Assembly: GCA_021324335.1 (NCBI GenBank)
Contig: JAJPJH010000008.1
Coordinates: 1-38,558 of the forward strand
From: Gammaproteobacteria bacterium
Lineage (GTDB): Bacteria; Pseudomonadota; Gammaproteobacteria; DSM-16500
Length of the DNA stretch: 38,558 nucleotides
Direction of reading: 5' to 3'
In this document: piece after piece, positions 8,878-17,580 of the stretch
Layout of the letters: the number at the start of each line of letters is the position of its first letter
How positions within the stretch are numbered: the first letter of the stretch is position 1
The notes under the pieces: model-generated
The model's input: only the letters and a program-made list of their open reading frames with translations
Told to the model about the DNA's origin: nothing
The model's database searches: none
Position numbers and translations under genes: made by a program

Positions 8878-11043
8878 TTAAACCATAAACGGTGGTGGCA
8901 ATTGCACCTCGCGTCCTAAAACAGGTAAAGCCGGTGCATCATACGAATCTCGGTAAGGATTATTTGTATCCGTGTTCAATTGTGACTGCCGTAAGAATTC
9001 ATATTTGCCACCAGAGACAACACTGTCATCTTTATCGGAATAAAGAATGGTTGGTCTTAAGAAAATCATTAAATTAGTTTTATCGTTTATTTTAGCTTGG
9101 TCTCTAAATAACACGCCTACCAGTGGAATGTTACCTAAGAAGGGAACCTTTGAGGTATCTTTATGCCACTCGTCTTGCAACAACCCAGCCAATACGAGTA
9201 CTTTTCCATTATCAGCCATGACGGTTGTTCGCACAAAGCGTTCGGTAGTATCTGGATTTCCGCCTGCACTTTGTGTGCCTGGAATAATAGCTGATAATTC
9301 TTGCTGAATTAATAATTTTACTGAACCATTCGGTGTAATTTGAGGTTGAATGGTCAGCACTAGGCCCACGTCTTCGCGATCAAAAAAGCTAAATGGATTA
9401 CCACCTGTAGGATTATTCTGTATTTGTGCGGTAGAAAAGGATATCTTACTGCCAATTTTTATTTGCGCTGGTTCATTGTCCAGTGTCACTAAATTAGGCG
9501 TTGCGATCACATTCGATGTATTATCTTGTTCCAATGCACTCACTAAGAAGCGAATTTGATCGCCTTTATAAGTTACACTAATCCCTTGTCCTACCGTGTT
9601 ATTACCGCCGCTAACGGTAGCCAAAGAACCGTTAGTACCAATGGTGGAGATAGGTAGAATTGGCAGGAAACTCGTCTGGAAGCTGACATGTCCACTGGGA
9701 TCCCATTGTATGCCTAATTCTTTTTGCCGATCGAGACTGACCTCAGCAATGACTGCTTCAATCAATACTTGAGGCCTACGGATATCCAATTTGGCAATCA
9801 CGCGCTTAATTTGCCGTAGTAATTCCACTGGCGCCGTGACGATGAGCGAATTAGTACTTGATTCCCATTGTACAGCAGGGCTGATACTGCCGCTTTTTGG
9901 TGCGGATTGAACGATGGTTGAAATATCATTATCGGGAGCATTGGAGGTATACAAGGCACTGTTCGTAGAAAACATCGGCCCTTGCTGCTGAGAACCAAAG
10001 CCACCGCCTTGGCTTCCCATGGAAGTGTTAAACAAATTAGAAGCAGGTTGCTGCGAGTTAGAACCACCGCTTGAAGAAGCACCTTGCGCTGCTCCTGCTG
10101 CACCAGCAGGCATTTCGTGCTTTGCTAAATAATTTTGAATCAACCCGTTCACAATCGTAGCAGCACGCTCTGCATGTAAATGCTTTAAGTAAATGACTTC
10201 CGTAATATTGTTGTATGACGCATTCGGGGTATCCAAGCTTTTGATCACAGATAGAATTTGTGAACCTTGCTCTGGCATTCCACCGCTAATTAAAATACTG
10301 TTTGTTCGTTCATCGGCGGCAATGTTAGGGGAGGTGATACTTATGCTGTTTTGACCTTTTTGTTCTAATACGGATTTAATCGTTTCGACCAACTCTTTGG
10401 CACGCGCATGTTTTAAACGTACGACTTGAATGCGATTCGCTTGTTGCTGATCGAGATTGTTAACGAGTCTTGTCAGGTTGGTAATATTCCCCGCTCTATC
10501 AGCAATAATGAGGGTGTTAGAGGGCGCATAAGCAGCTATATGACCAGCAGGAGTAATAAATTGATTCAGCGCAGCCGCTAATTCATTCACTGGCACATAC
10601 TTCACGCCTACGACAGAGACAGCCATTGCATCGCCTTCTTTTCGCATCCTCTCATTATAAATAGGACTGCCAAGACCAGCAGCGGCTTTATCCGGCACAA
10701 TTTTTATCACTTTGCCATCCGGCAAAGCGGCAAAGCCATTGACGATCAAAACAGAAAGAAATGCTTGGTAGAGTTCTTCTCTTGTGAGCGGTTGAGAGGA
10801 GATAAAGGTTACTTTGCCCTTCACTTCCGGATCAATAACAAAGTTCTTGTCAGTTTCTTCAGAAATGACATGGATAAATGACCGAATATCCACATCTTTC
10901 AAATTCCAAAGTCGTTTATTCTCGGGGGGAGCGGACGCATTCTCGCTTTGCGAATTAGGCAGTACTTGCGCTTGCGTATAAGTGACAGAGAAAGCTGACA
11001 TCATCAATGCCACGCTTAGTAAAAGTGAAAGTCCTTTTTTCAT
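8878..11043 (-). CDS. gspD: type II secretion outer-membrane secretin GspD
   Basis: This is the secretin, the multimeric outer-membrane channel of the T2SS. A Sec signal peptide covers about residues 1-25. The N0 domain follows (W-N-L-K-D-V-D-I-R-S-F-I, about 45-117), then N1, N2 and N3 KH-like domains. N3 is interrupted by a Gly/Ser/Gln-rich loop near 320-360, as is usual. The secretin core carries V-G-L-V-L-T-I-x-P-Q-I and V-P-x-L-G-N-I-P-L-V-G-x-L-F motifs. Its length of 721 aa is typical. A strong AAAGG signal precedes the ATG. It starts 13 bases after a small Sel1 lipoprotein gene and is followed by gspG, so the three form a minus-strand operon. The lipoprotein is a candidate secretin helper. 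Confidence 0.95.
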   Translation of the reverse strand: MKKGLSLLLSVALMMSAFSVTYTQAQVLPNSQSENASAPPENKRLWNLKDVDIRSFIHVISEETDKNFVIDPEVKGKVTFISSQPLTREELYQAFLSVLIVNGFAALPDGKVIKIVPDKAAAGLGSPIYNERMRKEGDAMAVSVVGVKYVPVNELAAALNQFITPAGHIAAYAPSNTLIIADRAGNITNLTRLVNNLDQQQANRIQVVRLKHARAKELVETIKSVLEQKGQNSISITSPNIAADERTNSILISGGMPEQGSQILSVIKSLDTPNASYNNITEVIYLKHLHAERAATIVNGLIQNYLAKHEMPAGAAGAAQGASSSGGSNSQQPASNLFNTSMGSQGGGFGSQQQGPMFSTNSALYTSNAPDNDISTIVQSAPKSGSISPAVQWESSTNSLIVTAPVELLRQIKRVIAKLDIRRPQVLIEAVIAEVSLDRQKELGIQWDPSGHVSFQTSFLPILPISTIGTNGSLATVSGGNNTVGQGISVTYKGDQIRFLVSALEQDNTSNVIATPNLVTLDNEPAQIKIGSKISFSTAQIQNNPTGGNPFSFFDREDVGLVLTIQPQITPNGSVKLLIQQELSAIIPGTQSAGGNPDTTERFVRTTVMADNGKVLVLAGLLQDEWHKDTSKVPFLGNIPLVGVLFRDQAKINDKTNLMIFLRPTILYSDKDDSVVSGGKYEFLRQSQLNTDTNNPYRDSYDAPALPVLGREVQLPPPFMV

Positions 11044-11056
11044 GCACTACCTTTTA

Positions 11057-11446
11057 TTAGTTCATCATTCCTTCATTTTGCTTTTTAGAAGAATATTTCT
11101 CGAAAGGAAGGTATTGGTTATATTCACGTTTCGTAATCAGTTCCATAGCATGTACAGCAGGTGGATAATTTTTATTTGCCGCCATTTGAATTAAATTGCG
11201 TCCTAAATCTTGGTTTTTCGCCGTGCCGATGCCGTAATAATACATATAACCCATAGCATATTGCGCCCGGTAATCGCCATTTTTAGCCGGTTCCCATAAT
11301 TCTTGAAAAGCGCGTTGATAATCGCCTCGCGCATAGTCTTGTTTGGCTTGATTATAATTAGCAGTATTGGTAGCAGTACTTGCGCAACTCGCTAAGAGTA
11401 AGAAAAAAACCATCAGCAATCCTTTAAAAGAATTGACATACGTCAT
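11057..11446 (-). CDS. Sel1-repeat lipoprotein upstream of gspD (129 aa)
   Basis: A lipoprotein signal peptide ends in L-A-S-C21; the +2 Ala favours the outer membrane. The mature part has one to two Sel1-like repeats (A-x-x-D-Y-x-x-A-F-x-x-L...A-Q-Y-A-M-G-Y-M-Y-Y-Y-G-I-G), then a charged tail. AAGGAG lies about ten bases before the ATG, and gspD starts 13 bases after its stop, so the two are surely co-transcribed. Position, lipid anchor and helical repeats are what one would expect of a pilotin or secretin assembly factor, but it has no recognisable GspS or AspS signature, so that role is inference. No convincing promoter was found by eye between 11447 and 11581. Confidence 0.8.
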   Translation of the reverse strand: MTYVNSFKGLLMVFFLLLASCASTATNTANYNQAKQDYARGDYQRAFQELWEPAKNGDYRAQYAMGYMYYYGIGTAKNQDLGRNLIQMAANKNYPPAVHAMELITKREYNQYLPFEKYSSKKQNEGMMN

Positions 11447-11581
11447 TCTTCAACACTCCTTTTCATCGCAAGCACTGTCAACTGGGTGACAAAAAATGAT
11501 AGCCACTTGATAAAGTGAAAACCATGCTAACAAATCTCATAGGGCCGCGCAACAAGCGTTTGAATGGGGGTAAACTAAGAT

Positions 11582-11612
11582 GCTCCGAGTATGCACATGT
11601 CATACTCGGAGC
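11582..11612 (-). terminator. 12-bp perfect hairpin, likely terminator
   Basis: GCTCCGAGTATG at 11582-11593 and CATACTCGGAGC at 11601-11612 form a perfect 12-bp stem with a 7-base loop. It begins 13 bases past the stop codon of the minus-strand hydrolase gene. The following minus-strand bases (ATCTTAGTTT) are only moderately T-rich, so termination may be partial. It separates the hydrolase unit from the gspDG operon. Confidence 0.65.
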
Positions 11613-11624
11613 AAACCTCACTGG

Positions 11625-12761
11625 TTAGGTATGTTGGTTCAAAACACAATATTTGAGCATATCGCTCTTCGTCTGATTGACTGCGTTAGAATCAGACCAT
11701 ACTGATTCACCTGTACATTGGGTAAAGCAATTAACAGGTGCCAAGCCTTGGCCAGTCTTATTGAGTGGCATAATTTGCTGGGTTAGGAACCATCCTAAGC
11801 CTAAACTCTCATTATTATTTGTTACGCCACAAAAATAAAAGCTGACATTGGTTGCACCATAGGAAAAGACACCTGTATGAGCATTCGGGCCTGTCGAAAT
11901 GATACTATCGCCTGCCCACGTATTGATGTCTGTTTGTGAAGCACTACCAGAACCACAAGTGCTAGTTCCTTCCCATTTATTGACGGGATTACCTGCTCCA
12001 AATCCATATACAGGCGAACCCAAACTCGAATTTGCGTATGAGGTGATACCGCAATTAACGATGTTGGCGTTGTTGTAAACCTGTGATGGGTCGCAAGCTA
12101 CGTCCAAGCGGTTAACGGATGGACCAGAAGCCATCAGCACATAATCGAACAGGTATTGTTGTGTTTCATTGGTATGACCAGAAATATTGTTTGCATAGTG
12201 GGCCAGTGCATACGCAAATGTCGCGCCACCGCCGCTGATTCCCTGACCACAGAAGGCTGTCCCTGCTTTGTGAGCAGCTGTATTGTTGTAGATGTATTGG
12301 AATACAGTTGCTGGCCTACATGCTTCATGCAAAACGCCACTGTCATTCGATTGCCAGCCATCACCGTCACCAGTATCATATTGCGTTTGAACTACATTAT
12401 AGCCTTGGCCTACATAGTAATCTGGGAAGTCAAAATTATAGCTATTCGTGCCAAATATGCTCGTACCACCGCCGCCCGCTTGCAGGATAATCGTACCTTT
12501 AGGCGAGGAGACAGTCGTAATTGCAATTGTTACCCCTAAATTTGGTAAAGCGGCACCACTTGCGGTTTTACAGCCTGTTACCGTGAAATGTTTACAGGTT
12601 GCCCCTTGAGCTACTCCAGAAGGACATGTAACCGAGGTAACATTGGTTAGGGAGCCGAGTGGCAATGGAGTGGCAGCATGTGCGCTCTGAGCGGCTATGT
12701 TACATGTACACACAAGTGCCACGGGTAGAAGTAAGCCTACCCAATATTTTCTCTGATTCAT
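11625..12761 (-). CDS. secreted cysteine-rich alpha/beta hydrolase-like protein (378 aa)
   Basis: An exported protein: a Sec signal peptide runs to A-H-A-A near residue 30. The mature chain is rich in Gly, Asn, Ser and Thr, poor in Lys, and has twelve cysteines, an even number that suggests periplasmic disulfide formation. A nucleophile elbow G-Q-G-I-S176-G-G-G fits alpha/beta hydrolases; D285 and H295 are possible triad partners. It may be an esterase, lipase or depolymerase, but the substrate cannot be read. AAGGAGG precedes the ATG, a well-formed promoter and an inverted repeat lie upstream, and a hairpin follows. Folded, disulfide-rich, exported enzymes are typical T2SS cargo, and this gene sits between the two T2SS blocks, so it is a good substrate candidate by inference. 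Confidence 0.75.
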   Translation of the reverse strand: MNQRKYWVGLLLPVALVCTCNIAAQSAHAATPLPLGSLTNVTSVTCPSGVAQGATCKHFTVTGCKTASGAALPNLGVTIAITTVSSPKGTIILQAGGGGTSIFGTNSYNFDFPDYYVGQGYNVVQTQYDTGDGDGWQSNDSGVLHEACRPATVFQYIYNNTAAHKAGTAFCGQGISGGGATFAYALAHYANNISGHTNETQQYLFDYVLMASGPSVNRLDVACDPSQVYNNANIVNCGITSYANSSLGSPVYGFGAGNPVNKWEGTSTCGSGSASQTDINTWAGDSIISTGPNAHTGVFSYGATNVSFYFCGVTNNNESLGLGWFLTQQIMPLNKTGQGLAPVNCFTQCTGESVWSDSNAVNQTKSDMLKYCVLNQHT

Positions 12762-12797
12762 ACATCCTCCTTAATGATGTTTATGGTGCTCATGGAA

Positions 12798-12828
12798 GAT
12801 CAAAAATATATTCTTTACATTTTTGATC
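12798..12828. repeat. 10-bp perfect inverted repeat in the hydrolase leader, operator or 5' hairpin
   Basis: GATCAAAAAT at 12798-12807 and ATTTTTGATC at 12819-12828 are perfect inverted copies with an 11-base spacer. Relative to the predicted minus-strand start near 12833 they fall at about +6 to +36. They could bind a dimeric repressor or fold at the 5' end of the mRNA. Confidence 0.55.
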
Positions 12829-12839
12829 AACTCTAAATC

Positions 12840-12868
12840 AGTATAAATACCCTTGTCTATTTTTTCAA
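12840..12868 (-). promoter_or_regulatory. sigma-70 promoter for the secreted hydrolase
   Basis: On the minus strand TTGAAA (12863-12868) and TATACT (12840-12845) are 17 bases apart, each one mismatch from consensus. The predicted start near 12833 gives a leader of about 70 bases that contains the inverted repeat. Confidence 0.6.
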
Positions 12869-12948
12869 TTTACATTCAATAACTAATTGTTTTTTAAAAT
12901 AAAATACATATAAACCAGAAACCTAATAATGAACAGTTAATGATGGCG

Positions 12949-12954
12949 TATAAT
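12949..12954 (+). promoter_or_regulatory. candidate -10 box for the gspL-E block
   Basis: A perfect TATAAT lies 62 bases before the gspL start; no good -35 is visible at 16-18 bases, so an activator may be needed. The surroundings (TATAATTTAAAG) resemble those of the gspC box at 19037 (TATAATTAAAAG). Confidence 0.4.
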
Positions 12955-13016
12955 TTAAAGTAAGGGTGAAGGGACGCTCAAATAAGTAAGATTAAGCCGA
13001 AGTTTATGGAGTTAAC

Positions 13017-14261
13017 ATGGCATATGATCTCATCATCAGATTGCAAAAAGACGCTACTGAGGAAGAAGGTATATGTGAATGGATACTTGTAGAGAAAAGT
13101 CATAAGCATATCATCCGCACGGGTGAAGACTGGCCAGTAGAAACCGATGAGGTGTTTAAAGACGTACAAGATATTATTGTCATCGTTCCGATGGTAGAAA
13201 TTTTTTTGACTGAAGTAACAATGCCTAGACTTTCCTCCGATCGTCTAAAAAAAGCCATTCCTTATGCGTTAGAAGATAAACTCACTGAAGATCCTTCTTC
13301 TTTGGACTTCATCATTGGAGAAGAAGAAAAAAAAGGCGTCATTCCTGTTGCTATTGTGCATCAAGAGAGAATGCAAACGTGGCAAACGCTTTTAAGAAAC
13401 CGTCTTCCAGCAAATTGGCACGCACACATTAATGTGATGCTTCCCGCAGCGTTGGTTACTCCCTGGCAACCGGGAGAATGGAGTATTTTGTTAGATCATG
13501 ATATGGCCATTGTCCGCATTGGTAAGCAAGCAGGTTTTGCGATAGAAAAAGAATTACTGATGCAATCGCTGCAGCATGTATTAATCATACAACGTCCCAC
13601 TGCTATCCAACTTTATTGCACAATAGACCCACAGGTATTCATCGAAGAATTAACTAAACTAGCTGTTCCTCTGCACGTTAACCGTATAGCCAATCCTTTA
13701 GCAACTATGGCAGAAACTATCAAAAAACCTTATCCATTAAATTTAATTGAAAATGTTTATAGCAATAAACAAAGACGTACCAACGTAGAAATAGCATTAT
13801 GGATTTGTTCAGCGATTGCAGGTTTATGGCTATTAGTTTCTACAGTCACCAATATAACCAGTTATTTTATTTTAAGTGGCGAAAAAAGGGCTTTAAATGA
13901 GCAGGAAGGAAAGGTATATAGTGCCCTTTATCCTAACCAACCCGTACCAAAAAATGCCAAATATAGTGTGCAAAGAGAGCTTGACCAATTGCAAACAGAT
14001 AATGCCGAGAATACTTTTCTCCGTCTGATCACTATTATCAGCCCAGAGATGGTGGCCCTCACAAAGTCAGGTCTTACCATCAATAAAATGAGCTATAAAA
14101 ATAATCAAATTGAATTTGATGTTGCATTTAAAAATTCCGGATTATTAGAAAATTTAGTTAGATCACTTGAGCTGCAAGGTATCAGTGCTGTGGTGAGTAA
14201 TACTTCTTTAAGTACAGAAGGTGTAATTGGGGCACATCTTACTATAAACGAGGGTTCATGA
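13017..14261 (+). CDS. gspL: type II secretion inner-membrane protein GspL
   Basis: GspL recruits the GspE ATPase to the inner membrane. The cytoplasmic part (about 1-255) has an actin-like GspL arrangement with P-R-L-S...K-A-I-P-Y-A-L-E-D-K-L, the hallmark N-terminal motif of the family. A single membrane helix lies near 258-282, followed by a periplasmic ferredoxin-like domain. Its length of 414 aa is normal. GGAG is five bases before the ATG. It overlaps gspM by four bases (ATGA). Unusually, it opens this T2SS block instead of following gspK. Confidence 0.9.
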   Translation: MAYDLIIRLQKDATEEEGICEWILVEKSHKHIIRTGEDWPVETDEVFKDVQDIIVIVPMVEIFLTEVTMPRLSSDRLKKAIPYALEDKLTEDPSSLDFIIGEEEKKGVIPVAIVHQERMQTWQTLLRNRLPANWHAHINVMLPAALVTPWQPGEWSILLDHDMAIVRIGKQAGFAIEKELLMQSLQHVLIIQRPTAIQLYCTIDPQVFIEELTKLAVPLHVNRIANPLATMAETIKKPYPLNLIENVYSNKQRRTNVEIALWICSAIAGLWLLVSTVTNITSYFILSGEKRALNEQEGKVYSALYPNQPVPKNAKYSVQRELDQLQTDNAENTFLRLITIISPEMVALTKSGLTINKMSYKNNQIEFDVAFKNSGLLENLVRSLELQGISAVVSNTSLSTEGVIGAHLTINEGS

Positions 14262-14806
14262 TGAATGTTGAATTTTATCAGTCGTTGATAGAGCGTATCA
14301 AAAATTGGAATCGCAATAGACCTGCTTGGATCATGTGGGCCATTGTGGCTAGTTTACTGCTTATTTATTATTTGTTAGTGGTAATGCCATTAGATAACGC
14401 AGTCAGTGATTTGCAAAGTCAAATTAAAGAAAATGAAGAACAAATTATTTGGATTAAAAAAATGACGCCACAAATTCTACGATTGAGACAGACTGCTCCC
14501 CGCCACGAGAAAGTCATATCAGGATCACTTTTTTCTTTAATTAACCAAAGTGTTAATAATGAAGGCTGGGCAAGTTTAGTGAGTGATGCTCATCAAGTGG
14601 ATGATAACAATGTTGAGATCAGTTTTAATTCCATTAACTATAATGATTTAATGAAATGGCTGCAGAGTCTATATGATCAATATGGAATTTATGTGGCGGA
14701 AGCAAATTTGCAAAAAGGAGAACCAGGCATGGTGCAGGCCACTTTAACGTTACAGCGGCATGTGGAAAGGAAATCAATCTCTAGAGGGACTAAAAAATCT
14801 CTATGA
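14258..14806 (+). CDS. gspM: type II secretion inner-membrane protein GspM
   Basis: GspM partners GspL on the inner membrane. It has a short cytoplasmic N-terminus, one membrane helix near residues 23-44, then a coiled segment and a small periplasmic alpha/beta domain with the I-x-F-x-x-I-x-Y-N-D-L-M-K-W-L motif typical of GspM. Length 182 aa. The start codon overlaps the gspL stop (ATGA), so translation is coupled; a second ATG follows immediately at 14261 and either could be used. Confidence 0.9.
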   Translation: MMNVEFYQSLIERIKNWNRNRPAWIMWAIVASLLLIYYLLVVMPLDNAVSDLQSQIKENEEQIIWIKKMTPQILRLRQTAPRHEKVISGSLFSLINQSVNNEGWASLVSDAHQVDDNNVEISFNSINYNDLMKWLQSLYDQYGIYVAEANLQKGEPGMVQATLTLQRHVERKSISRGTKKSL

Positions 14807-14821
14807 GAAGAGGAAAAATTC

Positions 14822-16060
14822 ATGGCTGTTTTTAACTACATTGCTGTTAACAAAACAGGTAAAACCCGTAAGGGTATCCTCTCGGGTGATTCTGCCTCTC
14901 AAGTACGCCAAATTCTTCAAGAACAAGAATTAATTCCCGTTGAAATCACCCCAGCAGTAGAAGAAAGACAACCTCACCCGAATGATACTCGCTCTAAATG
15001 GAAATTATTTCGGATGAAAGAAAGGCGGGTCACACTGTCGCAGTTGACAGTTATGACCTTCACCGCTGCAACTTTACTAAGTGCCGGCATGCCAGTTGAA
15101 GCCATGTTAGGTCATATTGCCACCGAACTCGATCACCCTACCTTCAAACGAATTTTATTGAGTGTACGTACGAAAGTGATTGAAGGACATACATTTGCGG
15201 CAAGCTTAAGCGAACACCCTCACATTTTTCCTAAACTCTATATTGCTTCGGTAGCAGTCGGTGAAAAAACAGGGCAGTTAGACAAAGTATTAAATCGTTT
15301 AGCAGATTATTATGAAAAGCAGCGACAAGTTCGTGATAAAGTTTTTCAGGCCTTAATTTATCCCACTCTCCTGACATTGGTAGCGGGTTCGGTGGTAGTC
15401 TTTTTATTAACGTATGTCATCCCAGGTGTCACAGATGTTTTTATTCAAACTGGCCAGAGCTTACCATCCGTCACGATGGTTCTGCTTTCAATCAGTCGTT
15501 TTCTCAAAAATTATGGCTTATATTGTTTACTTGCTATTATTATGGGTGTTTTTGCATTTTGGTATTCATTAAAAAATTTGCGCTTCCGTTATAAAGTTCA
15601 TCAAACGTTATTACGCACACCCGTTTTAAAAAATACTATTATTGCTGTTAATACTTCACGGTTTTTACGCACATTTGGTATTTTGTTTGCAGCAGGTATT
15701 CCGGTGCTGGATGCCATGCGGTCAGCCAATAGCATTATAACCTTACTGCCTATGCAAGAAGCCATTGCAGATGCTATCACGAAAGTGGGAGAGGGTAGCC
15801 CTATTCATAAGGCATTAAAGCAAACCAACTATTTCTCATCTCTCAGTAACCAATTAATTGCTAGCGGTGAAGCGAGTGGACATCTGGAAGAAATGCTTGA
15901 ACGAGCAGCCTTTTTTCAAGAACAAGCCACCTCGCAGAAAATCAGTACAGCGCTTTCTCTTTTTGAACCCATTTTAATTCTCAGTATGGGCATTGTCGTT
16001 TTATTTATTGTATTAGCAGTCTTATTACCCATTTTCCAAATGAATGAAATGATACATTAA
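14822..16060 (+). CDS. gspF: type II secretion inner-membrane platform protein GspF
   Basis: A polytopic platform protein of the GspF/PilC family. It starts M-A-V-F-N-Y-x-A-V-x-K-T-G-K, the family's usual opening, and carries two copies of the cytoplasmic T2SSF helical bundle (about 65-190 and 270-390). Membrane helices lie near 172-200, 224-245 and 378-405. A V-G-E-K-T-G-Q-L motif in the first bundle and S-G-E-A-S-G-H-L in the second are the conserved E-x-S/T-G signatures. Length 412 aa is standard. It starts 15 bases after gspM with a GAGG-type signal. Confidence 0.95.
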   Translation: MAVFNYIAVNKTGKTRKGILSGDSASQVRQILQEQELIPVEITPAVEERQPHPNDTRSKWKLFRMKERRVTLSQLTVMTFTAATLLSAGMPVEAMLGHIATELDHPTFKRILLSVRTKVIEGHTFAASLSEHPHIFPKLYIASVAVGEKTGQLDKVLNRLADYYEKQRQVRDKVFQALIYPTLLTLVAGSVVVFLLTYVIPGVTDVFIQTGQSLPSVTMVLLSISRFLKNYGLYCLLAIIMGVFAFWYSLKNLRFRYKVHQTLLRTPVLKNTIIAVNTSRFLRTFGILFAAGIPVLDAMRSANSIITLLPMQEAIADAITKVGEGSPIHKALKQTNYFSSLSNQLIASGEASGHLEEMLERAAFFQEQATSQKISTALSLFEPILILSMGIVVLFIVLAVLLPIFQMNEMIH

Positions 16061-16078
16061 ACGGAGTCCTGTTAACGC

Positions 16079-16576
16079 ATGATCAAAAAAAAATTTGCTG
16101 GATTCACTTTGTTGGAATTATTGGTTGTCATTATTATCATCAGCATTGCCAGTACCGTTATTATCTTGAATCTAGGAAGTAGTTTTTTAACCACTAAACG
16201 CAGCGAATTTTTTGCTCGCCAAATGATGAGCTTAATAAAATTAGCTCGCCAACAAGCGATCTTTGGAACAGAAGTCATTCGTATTACTATTTCTAATGAC
16301 GAATATTCTTTTTTTAAGTTGGATTATTCCCTTCATTATCCAGCTTGGCAATCAATGGATATAAATGATCCCTTTTGGCGGCCGCGCTCTATTTCTAGTA
16401 ATATCATGGTATCAGTGCATAGCGAAACTAATCCAAAAAGTGAAAATGCACCCCAAATTATCATTCAACCGAGTGGCGAATTAACCCCTTTTCTGATTAA
16501 TATTCATGGAACCGATAGTACGAAAACGTATACAATACAAGGAACACAAGCAGGGAATATTGAATTAAAGGAATAG
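16079..16576 (+). CDS. gspH: type II secretion minor pseudopilin GspH
   Basis: A class III prepilin leader is cut after G8, giving mature F-T-L-L-E with Glu5 and a hydrophobic helix. The body has F-F-A-R-Q-M-M-S-L-I-x-L-A-R-Q-Q-A-I, as in GspH, then a beta-rich domain ending in a P-S-G-E-L-T-P-F motif. Length 165 aa. ACGGAG lies upstream. It falls between gspF and gspI in the usual H-I-J-K order. Confidence 0.9.
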   Translation: MIKKKFAGFTLLELLVVIIIISIASTVIILNLGSSFLTTKRSEFFARQMMSLIKLARQQAIFGTEVIRITISNDEYSFFKLDYSLHYPAWQSMDINDPFWRPRSISSNIMVSVHSETNPKSENAPQIIIQPSGELTPFLINIHGTDSTKTYTIQGTQAGNIELKE

Positions 16577-16582
16577 GACGCT

Positions 16583-16948
16583 ATGCAGCGCTTGCTTCAT
16601 CAAGATGGTTTTACATTGCTTGAAGTGCTAATCGCCTTAGTCATCTTGGCTATTGCTTTCTCAACAGTCTATCTCTCTTTGAGTGCTGCAACCTATCATC
16701 TTGTTTCACTGCAAGATAAAACCGCCGCTGAATGGGTTGGCTTAAACGTCATGGCAAAAGCGCAAGCAGGTTTGATCCCTCCGGAGGCGAGCGGTACTGA
16801 GAAAATGTTTCAAACCAATTGGCAATGGCATTTGTCATTCTCACCCTCAGCAGATCCTTACGTACTGCACACCATGGTGACAGTGAATAAAGAAGGTAGG
16901 GCACAGCGTACCATTCAATTAGAAGGTTATTTATCAAATAGATTATGA
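16583..16948 (+). CDS. gspI: type II secretion minor pseudopilin GspI
   Basis: The prepilin leader is cut after G9, followed by F-T-L-L-E-V-L-I-A-L-V-I-L-A-I-A, then the short GspI body with a W-x-x-L/A-N-x-x-A/M motif. Length 121 aa is normal. With GspJ and GspK it forms the tip of the pseudopilus. A TAGGA signal precedes the ATG, and the gene overlaps gspJ by four bases. Confidence 0.92.
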   Translation: MQRLLHQDGFTLLEVLIALVILAIAFSTVYLSLSAATYHLVSLQDKTAAEWVGLNVMAKAQAGLIPPEASGTEKMFQTNWQWHLSFSPSADPYVLHTMVTVNKEGRAQRTIQLEGYLSNRL

Positions 16949-17577
16949 TTAAACACTCTCGTGGTTTTACTTTAATGGAAGTTTTAATTGCACTCATGAT
17001 ACTTGCGATTATCGGCGCTATCATGATGCGGGGTTTGCAATCTGCTATTCGTTCACAAGAGCGCATCAATCAAAATGCAGCGAAATTGGCTGCTTTGCAA
17101 GAAGGCATGACGATTATGGCGCGCGACATCGAAGAAATCATCAACCGCCCCATTTTTACCACTAATGGATCGCTGCTCCCTGCTGTGATTGCTAGTAATA
17201 ATTATATAGAATTTACAACAATCGGTTTGGCCAACCCTTTTGGCATGTATCAGCGTAGTTCCTTACAGCGAATTGCTTATCAATGTCATGATGGGACGTT
17301 ATTTCGATTAGTTTGGCCTACTATCGATAGAATGCCTGGCAGCTCCCCGGATAGTTATCCCTTATTGACTGAGGTTAGTGATTGTCGGATTCAGTTATAT
17401 TTCAATCCAACTAAACAGAAACAATTGGTAGCTAATACCGTAACAAAAACAGGATCAACATCACCCACAACGGCTAGTGCAATCAATAAACCCCCACCGC
17501 TTCCGAATGCGGTGCAAATCAGTTTTACAATAAAAGGGGTAGGAACCGTCACACGCTTTGTTGCGTTACCAGGATAA
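16945..17577 (+). CDS. gspJ: type II secretion minor pseudopilin GspJ
   Basis: The leader is cut after G7, then F-T-L-M-E-V-L-I-A-L-M-I-L-A. The body has the GspJ features A-L-Q-E-G-M-x-I-M-A-R-D-I-E-E and a late I-A-Y-x-x...L-x-R. Length 210 aa. A Thr/Ser/Pro-rich loop lies near 165-185. The start overlaps the gspI stop (ATGA). It is part of the GspI-J-K tip complex. Confidence 0.92.
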   Translation: MIKHSRGFTLMEVLIALMILAIIGAIMMRGLQSAIRSQERINQNAAKLAALQEGMTIMARDIEEIINRPIFTTNGSLLPAVIASNNYIEFTTIGLANPFGMYQRSSLQRIAYQCHDGTLFRLVWPTIDRMPGSSPDSYPLLTEVSDCRIQLYFNPTKQKQLVANTVTKTGSTSPTTASAINKPPPLPNAVQISFTIKGVGTVTRFVALPG

Positions 17578-17580
17578 GAC

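Noticed and set aside
12134-12539. Open frames on both strands inside the secreted hydrolase gene
   Set aside because: They overlap a well-supported gene with signal peptide and catalytic motif and have no family features or ribosome signals.
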